Positions 1-8,390 of a DNA stretch of 64,000 nt are shown here, piece by piece (the first letter of the stretch is position 1; each line of letters opens with the position of its first letter). The notes beneath the pieces are model-generated. The model was not told the DNA's origin. It did not search any database and saw only the letters and a program-made list of their open reading frames with translations. The stretch lies in assembly GCA_019635015.1 (NCBI GenBank), contig JAHCAG010000008.1, forward strand, positions 1-64,000. The letters run 5' to 3'. This DNA comes from Burkholderiales bacterium. Its GTDB lineage: Bacteria; Pseudomonadota; Gammaproteobacteria; Burkholderiales; SG8-41. Position numbers and translations under genes: made by a program.

Positions 1-52
1 AAAATCAATACCCTCGAAGTATTGATCCGTGGGGCCCTAAACAATTAGTCGT

Positions 53-991
53 TCATCCTACCGACCGAGGGTGTCTGCCTCTCGTCAAGGCACGAGGATC
101 ATAATAGGGTCGGGTACCGGCAAATTGCAGCCTATGCATGACACGACGCGCTTTAGGATTAAACGGATTCCGACGATGCATTAGGCAACGGTTATCCCAG
201 ATCAGCAGATCCCCAATTTTCCATGAGTGGTGCCAAGTAAATCGGTCCTGAGTCGCGTGCGTCCATAGCATATTTAACAAGCTCTCTGATTCTTCGACTG
301 ATAGTCCACATATATAGGCGTTCGGTCGACGTCCCAAATACAGAGCGTTGTATCCAGTCTCTGGATGTGTCCTGACGATTGGATGATATGGCCCAGGAGC
401 CGTTACCGGATCCGAAGAATCCTTAAAACCACGCCTCAAGTCACCCGCACTGTTGTAGGTAATATCGTGCTTGATGACCAAATTCTGAATTTTTGATTTG
501 ATATCTGCAGGCAATGCCTCGTAGGCAAGATACATATTTGAGAACCCGGTTTCTCCGCCACTATCGGGAAGCTCTACAGAATATAGCAGACTGAAACTCA
601 ATGGATTCTCCCGATATGAGTTGTCCGAATGCCAAACCACTTCTGCGTCGCCCAGAACGCCGATCGGCACCCCGCCTTCCTTGACATTAGAAATAATCAC
701 CATTTCCTCATATTGGCGCTCTTTCTGATTATTGGTATATCCAAAAGGAGCAATGTCCAACTCGCCTAGTCTCTTTCCAAACTGGATCAATTCAGGATCT
801 GACAGTTTCTGGTTACGAAACAGAAGAACCATGTTTTCAAGTAGTCCGTTTCGGATTGTACTGATCTCAGAATCACTTAGACTCGCAACACTTCCACATT
901 CGACATTAGCACCAAGAACTGGCGAAACCATCGTAAATTTAATGTTGGACTTCAACGCCTTTTCATTGAGTGTATTGTTTTCCATTGTCAT
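53..991 (-). CDS. TauD/TfdA-family Fe(II)/2-oxoglutarate dioxygenase
   Basis: Predicted non-haem iron dioxygenase that couples 2-oxoglutarate decarboxylation to substrate hydroxylation in the cytoplasm. The 312-residue protein has the expected family length. It carries the HxD iron motif in VVWHSDNSY, the distal His in DNRCLMHRR, and the 2-oxoglutarate Arg in ARRVMHRLQ. The start at 991 is preceded by GGAGGA at about 9 nt; a second ATG lies two codons in. It resembles the TauD protein at 61742-62692 more than the other two in the window (shared WHSDNSY, ALYLGRR and DNRC). Base composition is clearly more AT-rich than the 2.1-55 kb region. It lies just downstream of a Bug gene on the same strand, so the two are probably co-transcribed. 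The substrate is unknown; taurine is only one possibility for this family. Confidence 0.88.
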   Translation of the reverse strand: MTMENNTLNEKALKSNIKFTMVSPVLGANVECGSVASLSDSEISTIRNGLLENMVLLFRNQKLSDPELIQFGKRLGELDIAPFGYTNNQKERQYEEMVIISNVKEGGVPIGVLGDAEVVWHSDNSYRENPLSFSLLYSVELPDSGGETGFSNMYLAYEALPADIKSKIQNLVIKHDITYNSAGDLRRGFKDSSDPVTAPGPYHPIVRTHPETGYNALYLGRRPNAYICGLSVEESESLLNMLWTHATQDRFTWHHSWKIGDLLIWDNRCLMHRRNPFNPKARRVMHRLQFAGTRPYYDPRALTRGRHPRSVG

Positions 992-1054
992 TCCTATTTT
1001 CCTCCGACCAAGTAACAGTAATCACTAAAATCAGCAACTAGAGCATTCATTAAG

Positions 1055-2035
1055 CTAACGTGGCTTGAGACCTGCGAAATCGGCAATTTTTCCCATACGT
1101 ATTGTTTCAACCTTAATTCGGGTCGCAAGTTCCTCGGGCGTAGACGGGATCACTTCCGCCCCCCCCGTTTCGATCCGGCTTGAGACATCTTGCGATTGCA
1201 AGATCTTCACGACCTCCGCATTCAATCGATTAATTATCTCTTTCGAAACCCCAGCTCTAGTCAACAATCCATTCCACGTGGTGCTCTCGTAATTAGGAAC
1301 GCCCGCTTCTGAGAGCGTTGGCACCGCGGGAAGTGCAGGCGAGCGCTTCGTTGTTGTCACAGCAAGTGCACGAATCCTACCCGCTTGAACCATAGGTATG
1401 GTGGTGACCAGATTATTGAATATCAGTGCAATATTACCTGCGGCCAAGTCAGTCAATGCAGGGGCGCTACTCTTATAGGGGACGTGAATCATTTTTGTAT
1501 TAGTTAGCATTTTAAAAATCTCACCGCTGATATGCCCAAATCCACCTATTCCGGATGACCCAAACGTAAGTTCCCCGGGCCTCTTACGCGCCAATATGAT
1601 CAACTCCGAGACATTCTTTGCAGGTAGCGTCGAGCTTACTGCCAGCAATGCTGCTGAAGAAACCAGTTGAGTGATCGGAGCAAAGTCGCGTTCGACATTG
1701 TAAGAAAGGCGATAAACGTGCGGATTAAGCGTCAAGGTAAAGCCCGTTGCAAAAATTATCGTATGGCCATCCGGATCCGATTTAGCGGCCAACTCCATTC
1801 CGATATTTCCATTTGCGCCCCCCCTATTATCAACAATCACCTGTTTGCCTAGGACTTCCGTCAGGCGATCGCCAATCATTCGTCCAACCACATCACTTGG
1901 TCCGCCAGCTGTATAAGGCACAATGAACCGGACAGGCTTTTGCGGATAGGTCTGCGCAACACTTGATTGAATAGATGCAACGCCAAAAAAAGCAATGGCA
2001 GCTACTGCTGGGCACACGGAACGCAGACTTTCCAT
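1055..2035 (-). CDS. Bug/TctC-family periplasmic solute-binding protein
   Basis: Predicted periplasmic binding protein for a carboxylate-type ligand. The start is the ATG at 2035, preceded by GAGGAA; it gives 326 residues with a Sec signal peptide ending near SSVAQ. A longer reading from 2101 would bury the signal peptide behind hydrophilic residues. Family landmarks in order are YPQKPVRFIVPYTAGGPSD, VDNRGGANGNIG, HVPYKSSAPA and VPTLSEAGVPNYE. It precedes the dioxygenase at 53-991 in transcription order. Like that gene it is lower in GC than its neighbours on the right, which suggests joint acquisition. No membrane subunit of a tripartite transporter is nearby. Confidence 0.92.
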   Translation of the reverse strand: MESLRSVCPAVAAIAFFGVASIQSSVAQTYPQKPVRFIVPYTAGGPSDVVGRMIGDRLTEVLGKQVIVDNRGGANGNIGMELAAKSDPDGHTIIFATGFTLTLNPHVYRLSYNVERDFAPITQLVSSAALLAVSSTLPAKNVSELIILARKRPGELTFGSSGIGGFGHISGEIFKMLTNTKMIHVPYKSSAPALTDLAAGNIALIFNNLVTTIPMVQAGRIRALAVTTTKRSPALPAVPTLSEAGVPNYESTTWNGLLTRAGVSKEIINRLNAEVVKILQSQDVSSRIETGGAEVIPSTPEELATRIKVETIRMGKIADFAGLKPR

Positions 2036-2148
2036 GGATAATTCCTCTTCGGTATAGTGAATTTTCTGTAAGTTTTGAATTATTATGCATTCATATTGCA
2101 TTCATATGTGTTAAGTGTCAATTTGGCAACCACCCCCAAGGAAGACAA

Positions 2149-2685
2149 GTGCAGACTGACCAGCAGACCCGCGCCACCGTGTGGCCGGACCAGATTTACG
2201 ACGTCCTGAAGGACGCCGGCATGACCCAGGTGGCCTATGTCCCGGACGCCGGCCACGCCAAACTGATCAACCGCTGCCATGCCGACAAGGCGATGCGCGC
2301 GGTGTCGCTGACCACCGAGGAGGAAGGCGTGGCCATGCTCGCCGGCGCCTGGATGGGCGGCGCGAAAGGCGTGCTGCTGATGCAGTCCAGCGGCGTCGGC
2401 AACTGCATCAACATGCTGTCGCTGTATGAGGAATGCCGTCTGCCGCTACTGATGATCGTCACGATGCGCGGGGTCTGGGGCGAGTTCAATCCCTGGCAGG
2501 TGCCGATGGGCGGCAGCACCGCCGCGGCGCTGGAAAACGCCGGCGTGATCGTGCATTCGGTTGATCGTGCCGAGGATGTCAAAGAGACCGTCCACGCCTC
2601 CGCCGCCCTCGCCTTCAATACCCAACGCCCGGTCGCAGTGCTGATTCAGCAGCGCGTGATCGGATTTAAAAATTGGAATAAATGA
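2149..2685 (+). CDS. Split ThDP-dependent decarboxylase, alpha (pyrimidine-binding) subunit
   Basis: Predicted PYR-domain half of a two-subunit thiamine-diphosphate enzyme of the sulfopyruvate/phosphonopyruvate decarboxylase type (ComD-like). The 178-residue product holds the ThDP-activating Glu in TTEEEGVAMLAGAW, followed by LLMQSSGVGNCINML and MRGVWGEFNPWQ, as in ComD-like chains. I choose the GTG at 2149, preceded by GGAAGA; an open frame extends upstream to 1975 but has no family similarity and overlaps the divergent Bug gene. The stop overlaps the next start as ATGA, so the two subunits are translationally coupled. The substrate, a 2-oxo acid, is inferred. It may be sulfopyruvate, phosphonopyruvate or another compact anion. 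Confidence 0.85.
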   Translation: MQTDQQTRATVWPDQIYDVLKDAGMTQVAYVPDAGHAKLINRCHADKAMRAVSLTTEEEGVAMLAGAWMGGAKGVLLMQSSGVGNCINMLSLYEECRLPLLMIVTMRGVWGEFNPWQVPMGGSTAAALENAGVIVHSVDRAEDVKETVHASAALAFNTQRPVAVLIQQRVIGFKNWNK

Positions 2686-3287
2686 CCATGGCCACGAAAA
2701 AATCCTCCGGACTCGACCGCCGCAAGGTCGTCGCCGCCCTCCTCGCCGATCGCGGCGACGCGCTGGTCGTCACCGGCCTCGGCTCGCCGACTTACGACAC
2801 CTACGCCGCCGGTGACCACGACCTCAATTTCTATCTCTGGGGCGCAATGGGCGGCGCGGCGATGGCCGGCCTTGGCCTCGCGCTGGCACAGCCGAAGCGC
2901 CGAGTGCTGGTGATCACCGGCGATGGCGAGATGCTGATGGGCATCGGCTCGCTCGCCACCATCGCCTGCGAAGCGCCGAAGAACCTGTCGATCGCCGTCA
3001 TCGACAACGGCCACTACGGCGAAACCGGCATGCAGCGCGCGCACACCGCACGCGGCGTCGACCTCACCGGCATTGCGAAGGCCGCCGGTTTCAAGTCTGC
3101 GGGGACGATCGACAGCATGGCCGCGCTGCAACGCTGGCTGCCGGAATTCCACGGCAAAACCGGGCCGGTGTTCGCCGACATCAAGGTCTCGGCCGATCCG
3201 GCGCCGATGCGCCTGCCACTACGGGATGGCACGGCGATCAAGTACCGGTTTCGGACGGCTTTGCTGGGGTCTAAAGCGCTGGAATGA
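2682..3287 (+). CDS. Split ThDP-dependent decarboxylase, beta (PP-binding) subunit
   Basis: Predicted PP-domain half of the decarboxylase, partner of the preceding gene. The 201-residue product carries the classical ThDP/Mg motif beginning ITGDGEMLMGIGS and ending IAVIDNGHYGE. Before it comes YLWGAMGGAAMAGLGLALA, typical of ComE-like subunits. It starts in the ATGA overlap at 2682; a second ATG lies at 2688. The intact GDG distinguishes it from the altered motif in the second beta subunit at 34186-34773. An aldehyde dehydrogenase follows about 480 nt downstream, which fits removal of an aldehyde made by decarboxylation. The actual 2-oxo acid is not known. Confidence 0.88.
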   Translation: MTMATKKSSGLDRRKVVAALLADRGDALVVTGLGSPTYDTYAAGDHDLNFYLWGAMGGAAMAGLGLALAQPKRRVLVITGDGEMLMGIGSLATIACEAPKNLSIAVIDNGHYGETGMQRAHTARGVDLTGIAKAAGFKSAGTIDSMAALQRWLPEFHGKTGPVFADIKVSADPAPMRLPLRDGTAIKYRFRTALLGSKALE

Positions 3288-3303
3288 CACGTTGTGGTGG
3301 TTA

Positions 3304-3348
3304 CCCCTCACCCCATCTTTTGATGGGGAGAGGGCTAGGGTGAGGGGC
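3304..3348. repeat. REP-like palindromic repeat, copy 1
   Basis: An inverted repeat with outer arms CCCCTCACCC and GGGTGAGGGG around an inner hairpin (CCCCATC / GATGGGG). It ends six bases before the DUF559 start codon. The same sequence family occurs at 3700-3742 and 8723-8833. Confidence 0.8.
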
Positions 3349-3353
3349 TATCG

Positions 3354-3755
3354 ATGAAAGGCAATACACAACGCGGCAAAACTTTCGCCCGCAGTCTCAG
3401 AAAATCCGAAACCGACGCCGAACGCAAAATCTGGCAGCAGTTGCGCAGCAGAAATCTGAACGGTGCAAAATTCAGGCGCCAGCACCCGATAGGCCATTAT
3501 GTTGTTGATTTTATTTGCATAAATGAAAAACTGATCATCGAACTTGATGGCAGTCAGCATCAGCAGCACAAGGACTACGATGCAGAGCGCACGGCGTTTC
3601 TGGAGCAGTCGGGATATCGGGTGCTGCGATTTTGGGATAACGACGTGCTGTTGCGAACTGAAAGCGTGATGCAGGCAATATTTGATGCCGTTTTGGCTTC
3701 CCCTCACCCCAGCCCTCTCCCCACTAGCGTGGGGCGAGGGAGTTCCAGCGATTGA
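3354..3755 (+). CDS. DUF559 domain protein, Vsr-like endonuclease fold
   Basis: A 133-residue protein of the DUF559 family, related to very-short-patch-repair endonucleases of the PD-(D/E)xK superfamily. Visible hallmarks are the N-terminal ARSLRKSETDAERKIWQQLR, then KFRRQHPIGHYVVDFIC, the acidic segment LIIELDGSQH, and YRVLRFWDNDVL. Asp in VVDF and Glu/Asp in IELDG are the likely metal ligands. The gene starts six bases after one palindromic repeat, and its last 19 residues or so (from ASPHPSPLP) are translated from a second copy. The biological role of this family is not established. Its bond to the repeats suggests the repeat is its target or its mobility signal, which is inference. It interrupts the ThDP enzyme and aldehyde dehydrogenase genes, so it may be a late insertion. 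Confidence 0.87.
   Translation: MKGNTQRGKTFARSLRKSETDAERKIWQQLRSRNLNGAKFRRQHPIGHYVVDFICINEKLIIELDGSQHQQHKDYDAERTAFLEQSGYRVLRFWDNDVLLRTESVMQAIFDAVLASPHPSPLPTSVGRGSSSD
3700..3742. repeat. REP-like palindromic repeat, copy 2
   Basis: Starts CCCCTCACCCCAGCCCTC and contains the hairpin CTCTCCCCAC-TAGC-GTGGGGCGAG. It overlaps the 3' end of the DUF559 gene and supplies its C-terminal codons. Confidence 0.8.
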
Positions 3756-3766
3756 AAGTGGCTGCA

Positions 3767-5266
3767 ATGAACATTCCTGCTGAATCCCTTAAAAAATACC
3801 GCATGTTCATCGGCGGCGAATGGGTCGAGGCCGCCTCCGGCGACACCTTCCCCAGCGACAACCCCTACACCGCCCAGCCCTGGGCGGAGATCCCGCGCGG
3901 CGGCAAGGCCGATGTCGAGCGCGCCGTGGACGCCGCGCACAAGGCGCTGACCAACGGCGAATGGCCGAAGTGCAATGCGACGAAACGCGGCGCGCTGCTG
4001 CGCAAGCTGGGCGACCTGATCACGGAGCACTCCAAGGCGCTGGCCGAAACCGAAGTGCGCGACAACGGCAAGCTCTACGCCGAGATGAGCGCGCAGACCG
4101 CCTACATGGCGCAGTGGTACTACTACTTCGGCGGGCTCGCGGACAAGATCGAAGGCGCGGTGATCCCGATCGACAAACCCGACACCTTCAACTACACGCG
4201 TTACGAGCCCGTCGGCGTGGTGGCGATGATCATTCCCTGGAATTCGCCGCTGCTGCTGCTCGCCTGGAAACTCGCGCCGGCGCTGGCCGCCGGCAACACC
4301 GTGGTGGTGAAGCCTTCGGAATACACCTCGGCCTCGGCGCTGGAGTTCATGCAGCTGATCGAGGCCGCGGGATTTCCGCCGGGCGTGGTGAATGTGGTGA
4401 CGGGCTTCGGCACAGAAGTCGGCACGCCGCTGGTCGAACACCCAAAGGTTGCCAAGGTCGCTTTCACCGGCTCGGACGCGACCGGCCAGCGCATCTACGA
4501 AGCCGCAGCCAGGGGGCTCAAGCGTGTCAGCATGGAACTCGGCGGCAAGTCGCCCAACATCGTGTTCGATGATGCGCAGATCGACAACGCGGTCAAGGGT
4601 GTGATCTCCGGCATTTTTGCCGCCACCGGCCAGACCTGCATCGCCGGCTCGCGGCTGCTGGTGCAGCGTTCGATCCACGACCGGTTCGTCGAAAAACTTG
4701 TGGCACTGGCAAAGACCGCAAAAATGGGCAACCCGATGGACATGACCACCCAGGTCGGTCCGGTCACCAATGCACCGCAGTTCGAGAAAATCCTGCACTA
4801 CATCGACGTCGCCAAAAAGGAAGGCGCACAGGCCGTGCTCGGCGGCGCCAAGGCGACACGCCCGGAATGCGGCAGCGGCTGGTTCGTCGAGCCGACGATT
4901 TTCACCGGCGTCGACAACGCGATGCGCATCGCGCAGGAGGAAGTCTTCGGGCCGGTGCTGTCGGTGATTCCCTTCGAGGACGAAGAGGAAGCCATCGCCA
5001 TCGGCAACGACGTGGTTTATGGTCTCGCCGCCGGCGTCTGGACCCGGGACATGCGCCGAGCCTTCCTGATGAGCGAAAAACTGCAGGCCGGCACGGTGTG
5101 GGTCAACACCTATCGGGCGGTGTCCTTCATGTCGCCCTTCGGCGGCTACAAGCGCTCGGGCATCGGCCGCGAAAGCGGCCAGGACATGATCTACGAATAC
5201 CTGCAGACCAAGAGCGTGTGGATTTCGACGGCGACGGAAGTGCCGAATCCTTTCGTGCTGCGCTGA
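3767..5266 (+). CDS. NAD(P)-dependent aldehyde dehydrogenase
   Basis: Cytoplasmic ALDH-superfamily enzyme oxidising an aldehyde to its acid. At 499 residues it has the normal family length. It shows the cofactor region IIPWNSPLLLLAWKLAPALAAGN, the Glu base in MELGGKSPN (near residue 257), the nucleophile Cys in GQTCIAGSR (near residue 291) and the EEVFGPVLSV segment. An in-frame TTG at 3752 is possible, but the ATG at 3767 matches family N-termini. It follows the split ThDP decarboxylase, so oxidation of the decarboxylation product is a reasonable role. Sulfoacetaldehyde or phosphonoacetaldehyde would fit if the decarboxylase is ComDE-like; other aldehydes are equally open. A strong terminator follows at once. 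Confidence 0.93.
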   Translation: MNIPAESLKKYRMFIGGEWVEAASGDTFPSDNPYTAQPWAEIPRGGKADVERAVDAAHKALTNGEWPKCNATKRGALLRKLGDLITEHSKALAETEVRDNGKLYAEMSAQTAYMAQWYYYFGGLADKIEGAVIPIDKPDTFNYTRYEPVGVVAMIIPWNSPLLLLAWKLAPALAAGNTVVVKPSEYTSASALEFMQLIEAAGFPPGVVNVVTGFGTEVGTPLVEHPKVAKVAFTGSDATGQRIYEAAARGLKRVSMELGGKSPNIVFDDAQIDNAVKGVISGIFAATGQTCIAGSRLLVQRSIHDRFVEKLVALAKTAKMGNPMDMTTQVGPVTNAPQFEKILHYIDVAKKEGAQAVLGGAKATRPECGSGWFVEPTIFTGVDNAMRIAQEEVFGPVLSVIPFEDEEEAIAIGNDVVYGLAAGVWTRDMRRAFLMSEKLQAGTVWVNTYRAVSFMSPFGGYKRSGIGRESGQDMIYEYLQTKSVWISTATEVPNPFVLR

Positions 5267-5283
5267 GCCTCCGCAACACCCGC

Positions 5284-5311
5284 AAAAAAGGGCGCCGCAG
5301 CGCCCTTTTTT
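5284..5311. terminator. Bidirectional rho-independent terminator
   Basis: Stem GGGCGC/GCGCCC with a CGCA loop, an A-run on the left and a T-run on the right. It lies between the convergent aldehyde dehydrogenase and glutathione transferase genes and can serve both. Confidence 0.88.
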
Positions 5312-5329
5312 GTTGAGTCGAACCTGACC

Positions 5330-5953
5330 TCAGGCTGCCGGCGGCACAAACCCCGGCGGCACGGTTTCGACGAAGGACGGCCGCGCATGCACGCCGGCGG
5401 CCCATTTCGCCAGCTTCGGCGCGCGGCTGCGCCAGTCGTTGGGGTAGCGGAAGTCGGTGTACTGCAGCGCCACGCCCATCACGATGTCGGCGAGGCCGAA
5501 ACGGTTGCCGAGCAGGAACTCGTTGCCCTCTTTCAGTGTTTTCTCGGCGAGGTCGATCGCGCGGTCGATGCGTTTCTCCTCGCGCTCCTTTTTCTCCGCC
5601 ATCTGCAGCTCCGCGGGGCGGCGGTTCTCGAAGGCACGGGTGATGCCGGCGTCGATGATGCCGTTGCCCAGCGCCTGCCACCATTGCGACTGCCAGTAGC
5701 CGGCCGGATCGCGCGGGTTGAAGGACTTGCCGTCGGCGTGGTCGAGGTAATGCACTACCAGCTGCGATTCGAACATGTAGCTGTCGGTGCCGATCTCCAG
5801 CACGGGAATCTTGGACAGCGGGTTCTTGACGATGATCGGGCTGTCGTCGGTCCAGGGATCCTCGACGACAAACTCGACCGGCATGTTTTTTTCATGGATC
5901 AGCACGCGCGCCTTGCGCACGTACGGCGATGTGGGCGAACCGTAAAGCTTCAT
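5330..5953 (-). CDS. Glutathione S-transferase family protein
   Basis: A 207-residue cytosolic GST. The N-terminal thioredoxin-like domain begins MKLYGSPTSPYVRKARVL, with a Ser/Tyr-rich active-site stretch, the cis-Pro segment LSKIPVLEI and the glutathione-binding motif FESQLVVHYLD. The C-terminal half is the all-helical domain. The ATG at 5953, preceded by GGGAG, places the catalytic region at the very N-terminus as is usual; an upstream start at 5983 would add a non-homologous tail. It is divergent from the TauD/AtuA operon at 6113, with a 159-nt shared promoter region, so joint control is possible. Substrate unknown. Confidence 0.92.
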   Translation of the reverse strand: MKLYGSPTSPYVRKARVLIHEKNMPVEFVVEDPWTDDSPIIVKNPLSKIPVLEIGTDSYMFESQLVVHYLDHADGKSFNPRDPAGYWQSQWWQALGNGIIDAGITRAFENRRPAELQMAEKKEREEKRIDRAIDLAEKTLKEGNEFLLGNRFGLADIVMGVALQYTDFRYPNDWRSRAPKLAKWAAGVHARPSFVETVPPGFVPPAA

Positions 5954-6112
5954 GGTGTTGCTACTCCCTCGGTGGATGGGCAAAGACGCATTTTAACAGG
6001 CCGCGGTTTTGTGCCGTTCCTGCGCAAATCCGCAACATGGAATGTCGCTTTATCGTGCATGGTCGCACTGCTACCATCAATGGGTCCATCTTGTGCAACA
6101 AGGGAAAGCACC

Positions 6113-7024
6113 ATGATCACCGTCACCCGACTCGGCAAACACATCGGCGCCGCCATCACCGGCGTTGACCTCTCGAAAACCCTCGACGATGACACTTTTG
6201 CCCAGGTCAGCCAGGCATTCTTCGACAACGAGGTGGTCGTGTTTCCCGGCCAGACGCTGACGCCGGAGCAGCAGATCGCCTTCACCCGCCGTTTCGGTGT
6301 GCTGGAGCACCATGTGCGCAAGGAGGCACGGCTTGGCAATCATCCGGAAATTTTCATCCTCTCCAACAAGGTCGATGCCCAGGGCAAGGCGATCGGCGCG
6401 CAGGATGCCGGCCGTTTCTGGCACAGCGACCTGTCATACAAGACCCAGCCCAGCCTGCTGTCGGCGCTCTACGCGGTCGAGATTCCGGTGAAGGACGGCA
6501 AGCCGCTGGGCGACACCCATTTCGCCAGCACCACGGCCGCCTACAATGCATTGCCGGAAGACCTCAAGCAGCAACTTGCCGGGTTGCGCAACATCCACAG
6601 CTACCGCGATTACCGCCTGAAGAACTACGCCGCACAGCAGGACGATGAACGCCGCGGCATCCGCACGGTGCAGGAGCATGCGCCGACACCGGAGCAGCTC
6701 GCCAGCGTGCCGGACATGGCCACCCCCGTGGTGCGCGTGCATCCGGTCACCGGCCGCAAAGGACTGTTCGTCAACGAAGGCCACACCTCGCACATGCATG
6801 ACATGCCGCCTGAGGAAGGCGATGCCCTGCTGCGCCGGCTCTACGACCACATCACGCAACCCGAGTTCATCTACACCCATCACTGGAAGCCCGGCGACCT
6901 GCTGATGTGGGACAACATCGCCGTCCAGCACAAGGCGACCTTCGACTACGACCCGCTGCCGCGCCTGCTCTACCGCACCACCGTGCGCGGGCCTGCGGTC
7001 GCCGACTCGATCGTGCTGCAATGA
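6113..7024 (+). CDS. TauD/TfdA-family Fe(II)/2-oxoglutarate dioxygenase
   Basis: A 303-residue dioxygenase with the HxD motif in FWHSDLSY, the distal His in DNIAVQHKATFDY and the 2-oxoglutarate Arg in LLYRTTVRG. The N-terminus MITVTRLGKHIGAAITGVDLS is typical of TauD. The ATG at 6113 has AAGGGAAAG upstream; an open frame running in from 5387 is the shadow of the opposite-strand GST. Its stop overlaps the AtuA-family start as ATGA, so the two proteins are made together. TauD next to AtuA and DUF4387 suggests an oxygenative first step before a CoA- or terpene-type acid breakdown, but the substrate is not deducible. Confidence 0.92.
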   Translation: MITVTRLGKHIGAAITGVDLSKTLDDDTFAQVSQAFFDNEVVVFPGQTLTPEQQIAFTRRFGVLEHHVRKEARLGNHPEIFILSNKVDAQGKAIGAQDAGRFWHSDLSYKTQPSLLSALYAVEIPVKDGKPLGDTHFASTTAAYNALPEDLKQQLAGLRNIHSYRDYRLKNYAAQQDDERRGIRTVQEHAPTPEQLASVPDMATPVVRVHPVTGRKGLFVNEGHTSHMHDMPPEEGDALLRRLYDHITQPEFIYTHHWKPGDLLMWDNIAVQHKATFDYDPLPRLLYRTTVRGPAVADSIVLQ

Positions 7025-8388
7025 AGGAAATCCGCGTCCTCTCCGCCACCGGCATCCTCGGTTCGGGTTTCCGCGAGGAGACCCTGAAGCGGGCGATGGG
7101 GCTGAAACCTGATTTCATCGGCGCCGACTGCGGCTCCACCGATCCCGGCCCACACCATCTCGGCTCCGGCGAGCCGCAGTTCTCCGACGCCGCCTGCAAG
7201 CGCGACCTGCGGCTGATGATCATGGCCGCCCGCGCCGCAAAAATCCCGGTTCTGGTCGGTTCCGCCATGACCGCCGGCACCGATGCCCAGGTTGATCGCC
7301 TTGCCGGCATCGCCCGTGAAATCGCACGCGAGGAAAAGCTCAATTTCAGGCTGGCGACCATCAAGTCGGAACAGGACAAGGCTTACCTGAAAAAACGCCT
7401 GAAGGAAGGTCGCATCAAGCCGCTGGCCAATGCACCGGTGTTTGACGAAGGCGTGATTGACCGCAGCAGCCATATCGTCGGCATGTGCGGCGCCGAGCCC
7501 TACATCGAAGCCCTGCAGAACGGCGCCGACGTGGTCATCGCCGGCCGCTCCAGCGACACCTCGATCTTCGCCGCCATGCCGGTGATGAAGGGCTTCAACC
7601 CGGCGACCGTCTGGCACATGGCCAAGATCATGGAGTGCGGCGCGGCCAGCGTGGTGCTGCGCAAGTATCCGGACTGCAATTTCGCCATCGTCACCGATGA
7701 GCATTTCATCATCGAGCCGCCGAACCCGGATTACCGCTGCGATCCGGCGAGCGTCGCCTCGCACAACCTCTACGAGAATTCGACGCCCTACGAACTGGTG
7801 GAACCTTCCGGCGTACTCAACACCGTCAATGCACGTTACGAGGCGGTCTCCGACCGCGCGGTGAAGGTCTCCGGCAGCACCTTCAAACATGCGGAGCGTT
7901 ACACCATCAAGCTGGAGGGCGCCGAACTCGCCGGTTACCAGAGCATCGTGCTCGGTTCCGTGCGCGACCCGATCATCCTGCGCCAGTTCGACCACTGGCT
8001 GGAAAACCTGGTGACTGCGGCACGCGACCGCATCCGCGCGGTGATGGGCGAATCGATCGACAGCCAGTACCGGCTCGACATCCGCCAGTTCGGCCGCAAC
8101 GCCGCGATGGGCGTGCTGGAGCCCGACATGCGCATCGGCCACGAGGTCGGCCTGCTGTTCCAGATCACCGCCCCCACACAAAAGCTGGCCAACTCACTGG
8201 CGAAATCACTGAGCCACATCGCCGTGCACTATCCGGTGCCCGAATGGACCGGCCTGATCACCTCGGTGGCCTTCCCCTACTCGCCGGCCGAGATCGACAA
8301 GGGCGCGAGTTACCGCTTCAACATGAACCATGTGGTCGAACCGGACACTCCGCTGGAAATGTTCCGCCTCAACTACGAGCAGGTGTAA
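7021..8388 (+). CDS. Acyclic-terpene-utilisation AtuA-family protein (DUF1446)
   Basis: A 455-residue member of the AtuA/DUF1446 family. AtuA of Pseudomonas is needed for citronellol/geranyl catabolism, but no reaction is established for the family. Recognisable stretches are the N-terminus RVLSATGILGSGF, then ADCGSTDPGPHHLGSG, VLVGSAMTAGTDAQVD and ADVVIAGRSSDTSIFAA. It lacks signal peptide and membrane segments, so it is cytosolic. Start overlap ATGA with the dioxygenase and a 2-nt gap to the DUF4387 gene make a tight three-gene operon. A role in metabolism of a branched or cyclic carboxylate (or its CoA ester) is inference from context. Confidence 0.85.
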   Translation: MKEIRVLSATGILGSGFREETLKRAMGLKPDFIGADCGSTDPGPHHLGSGEPQFSDAACKRDLRLMIMAARAAKIPVLVGSAMTAGTDAQVDRLAGIAREIAREEKLNFRLATIKSEQDKAYLKKRLKEGRIKPLANAPVFDEGVIDRSSHIVGMCGAEPYIEALQNGADVVIAGRSSDTSIFAAMPVMKGFNPATVWHMAKIMECGAASVVLRKYPDCNFAIVTDEHFIIEPPNPDYRCDPASVASHNLYENSTPYELVEPSGVLNTVNARYEAVSDRAVKVSGSTFKHAERYTIKLEGAELAGYQSIVLGSVRDPIILRQFDHWLENLVTAARDRIRAVMGESIDSQYRLDIRQFGRNAAMGVLEPDMRIGHEVGLLFQITAPTQKLANSLAKSLSHIAVHYPVPEWTGLITSVAFPYSPAEIDKGASYRFNMNHVVEPDTPLEMFRLNYEQV

Positions 8389-8390
8389 CC

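Noticed and set aside
53..991. Taurine dioxygenase (tauD) by name.
   Set aside because: No tauABC transporter genes, and four divergent family members in the window make the substrate unassignable.
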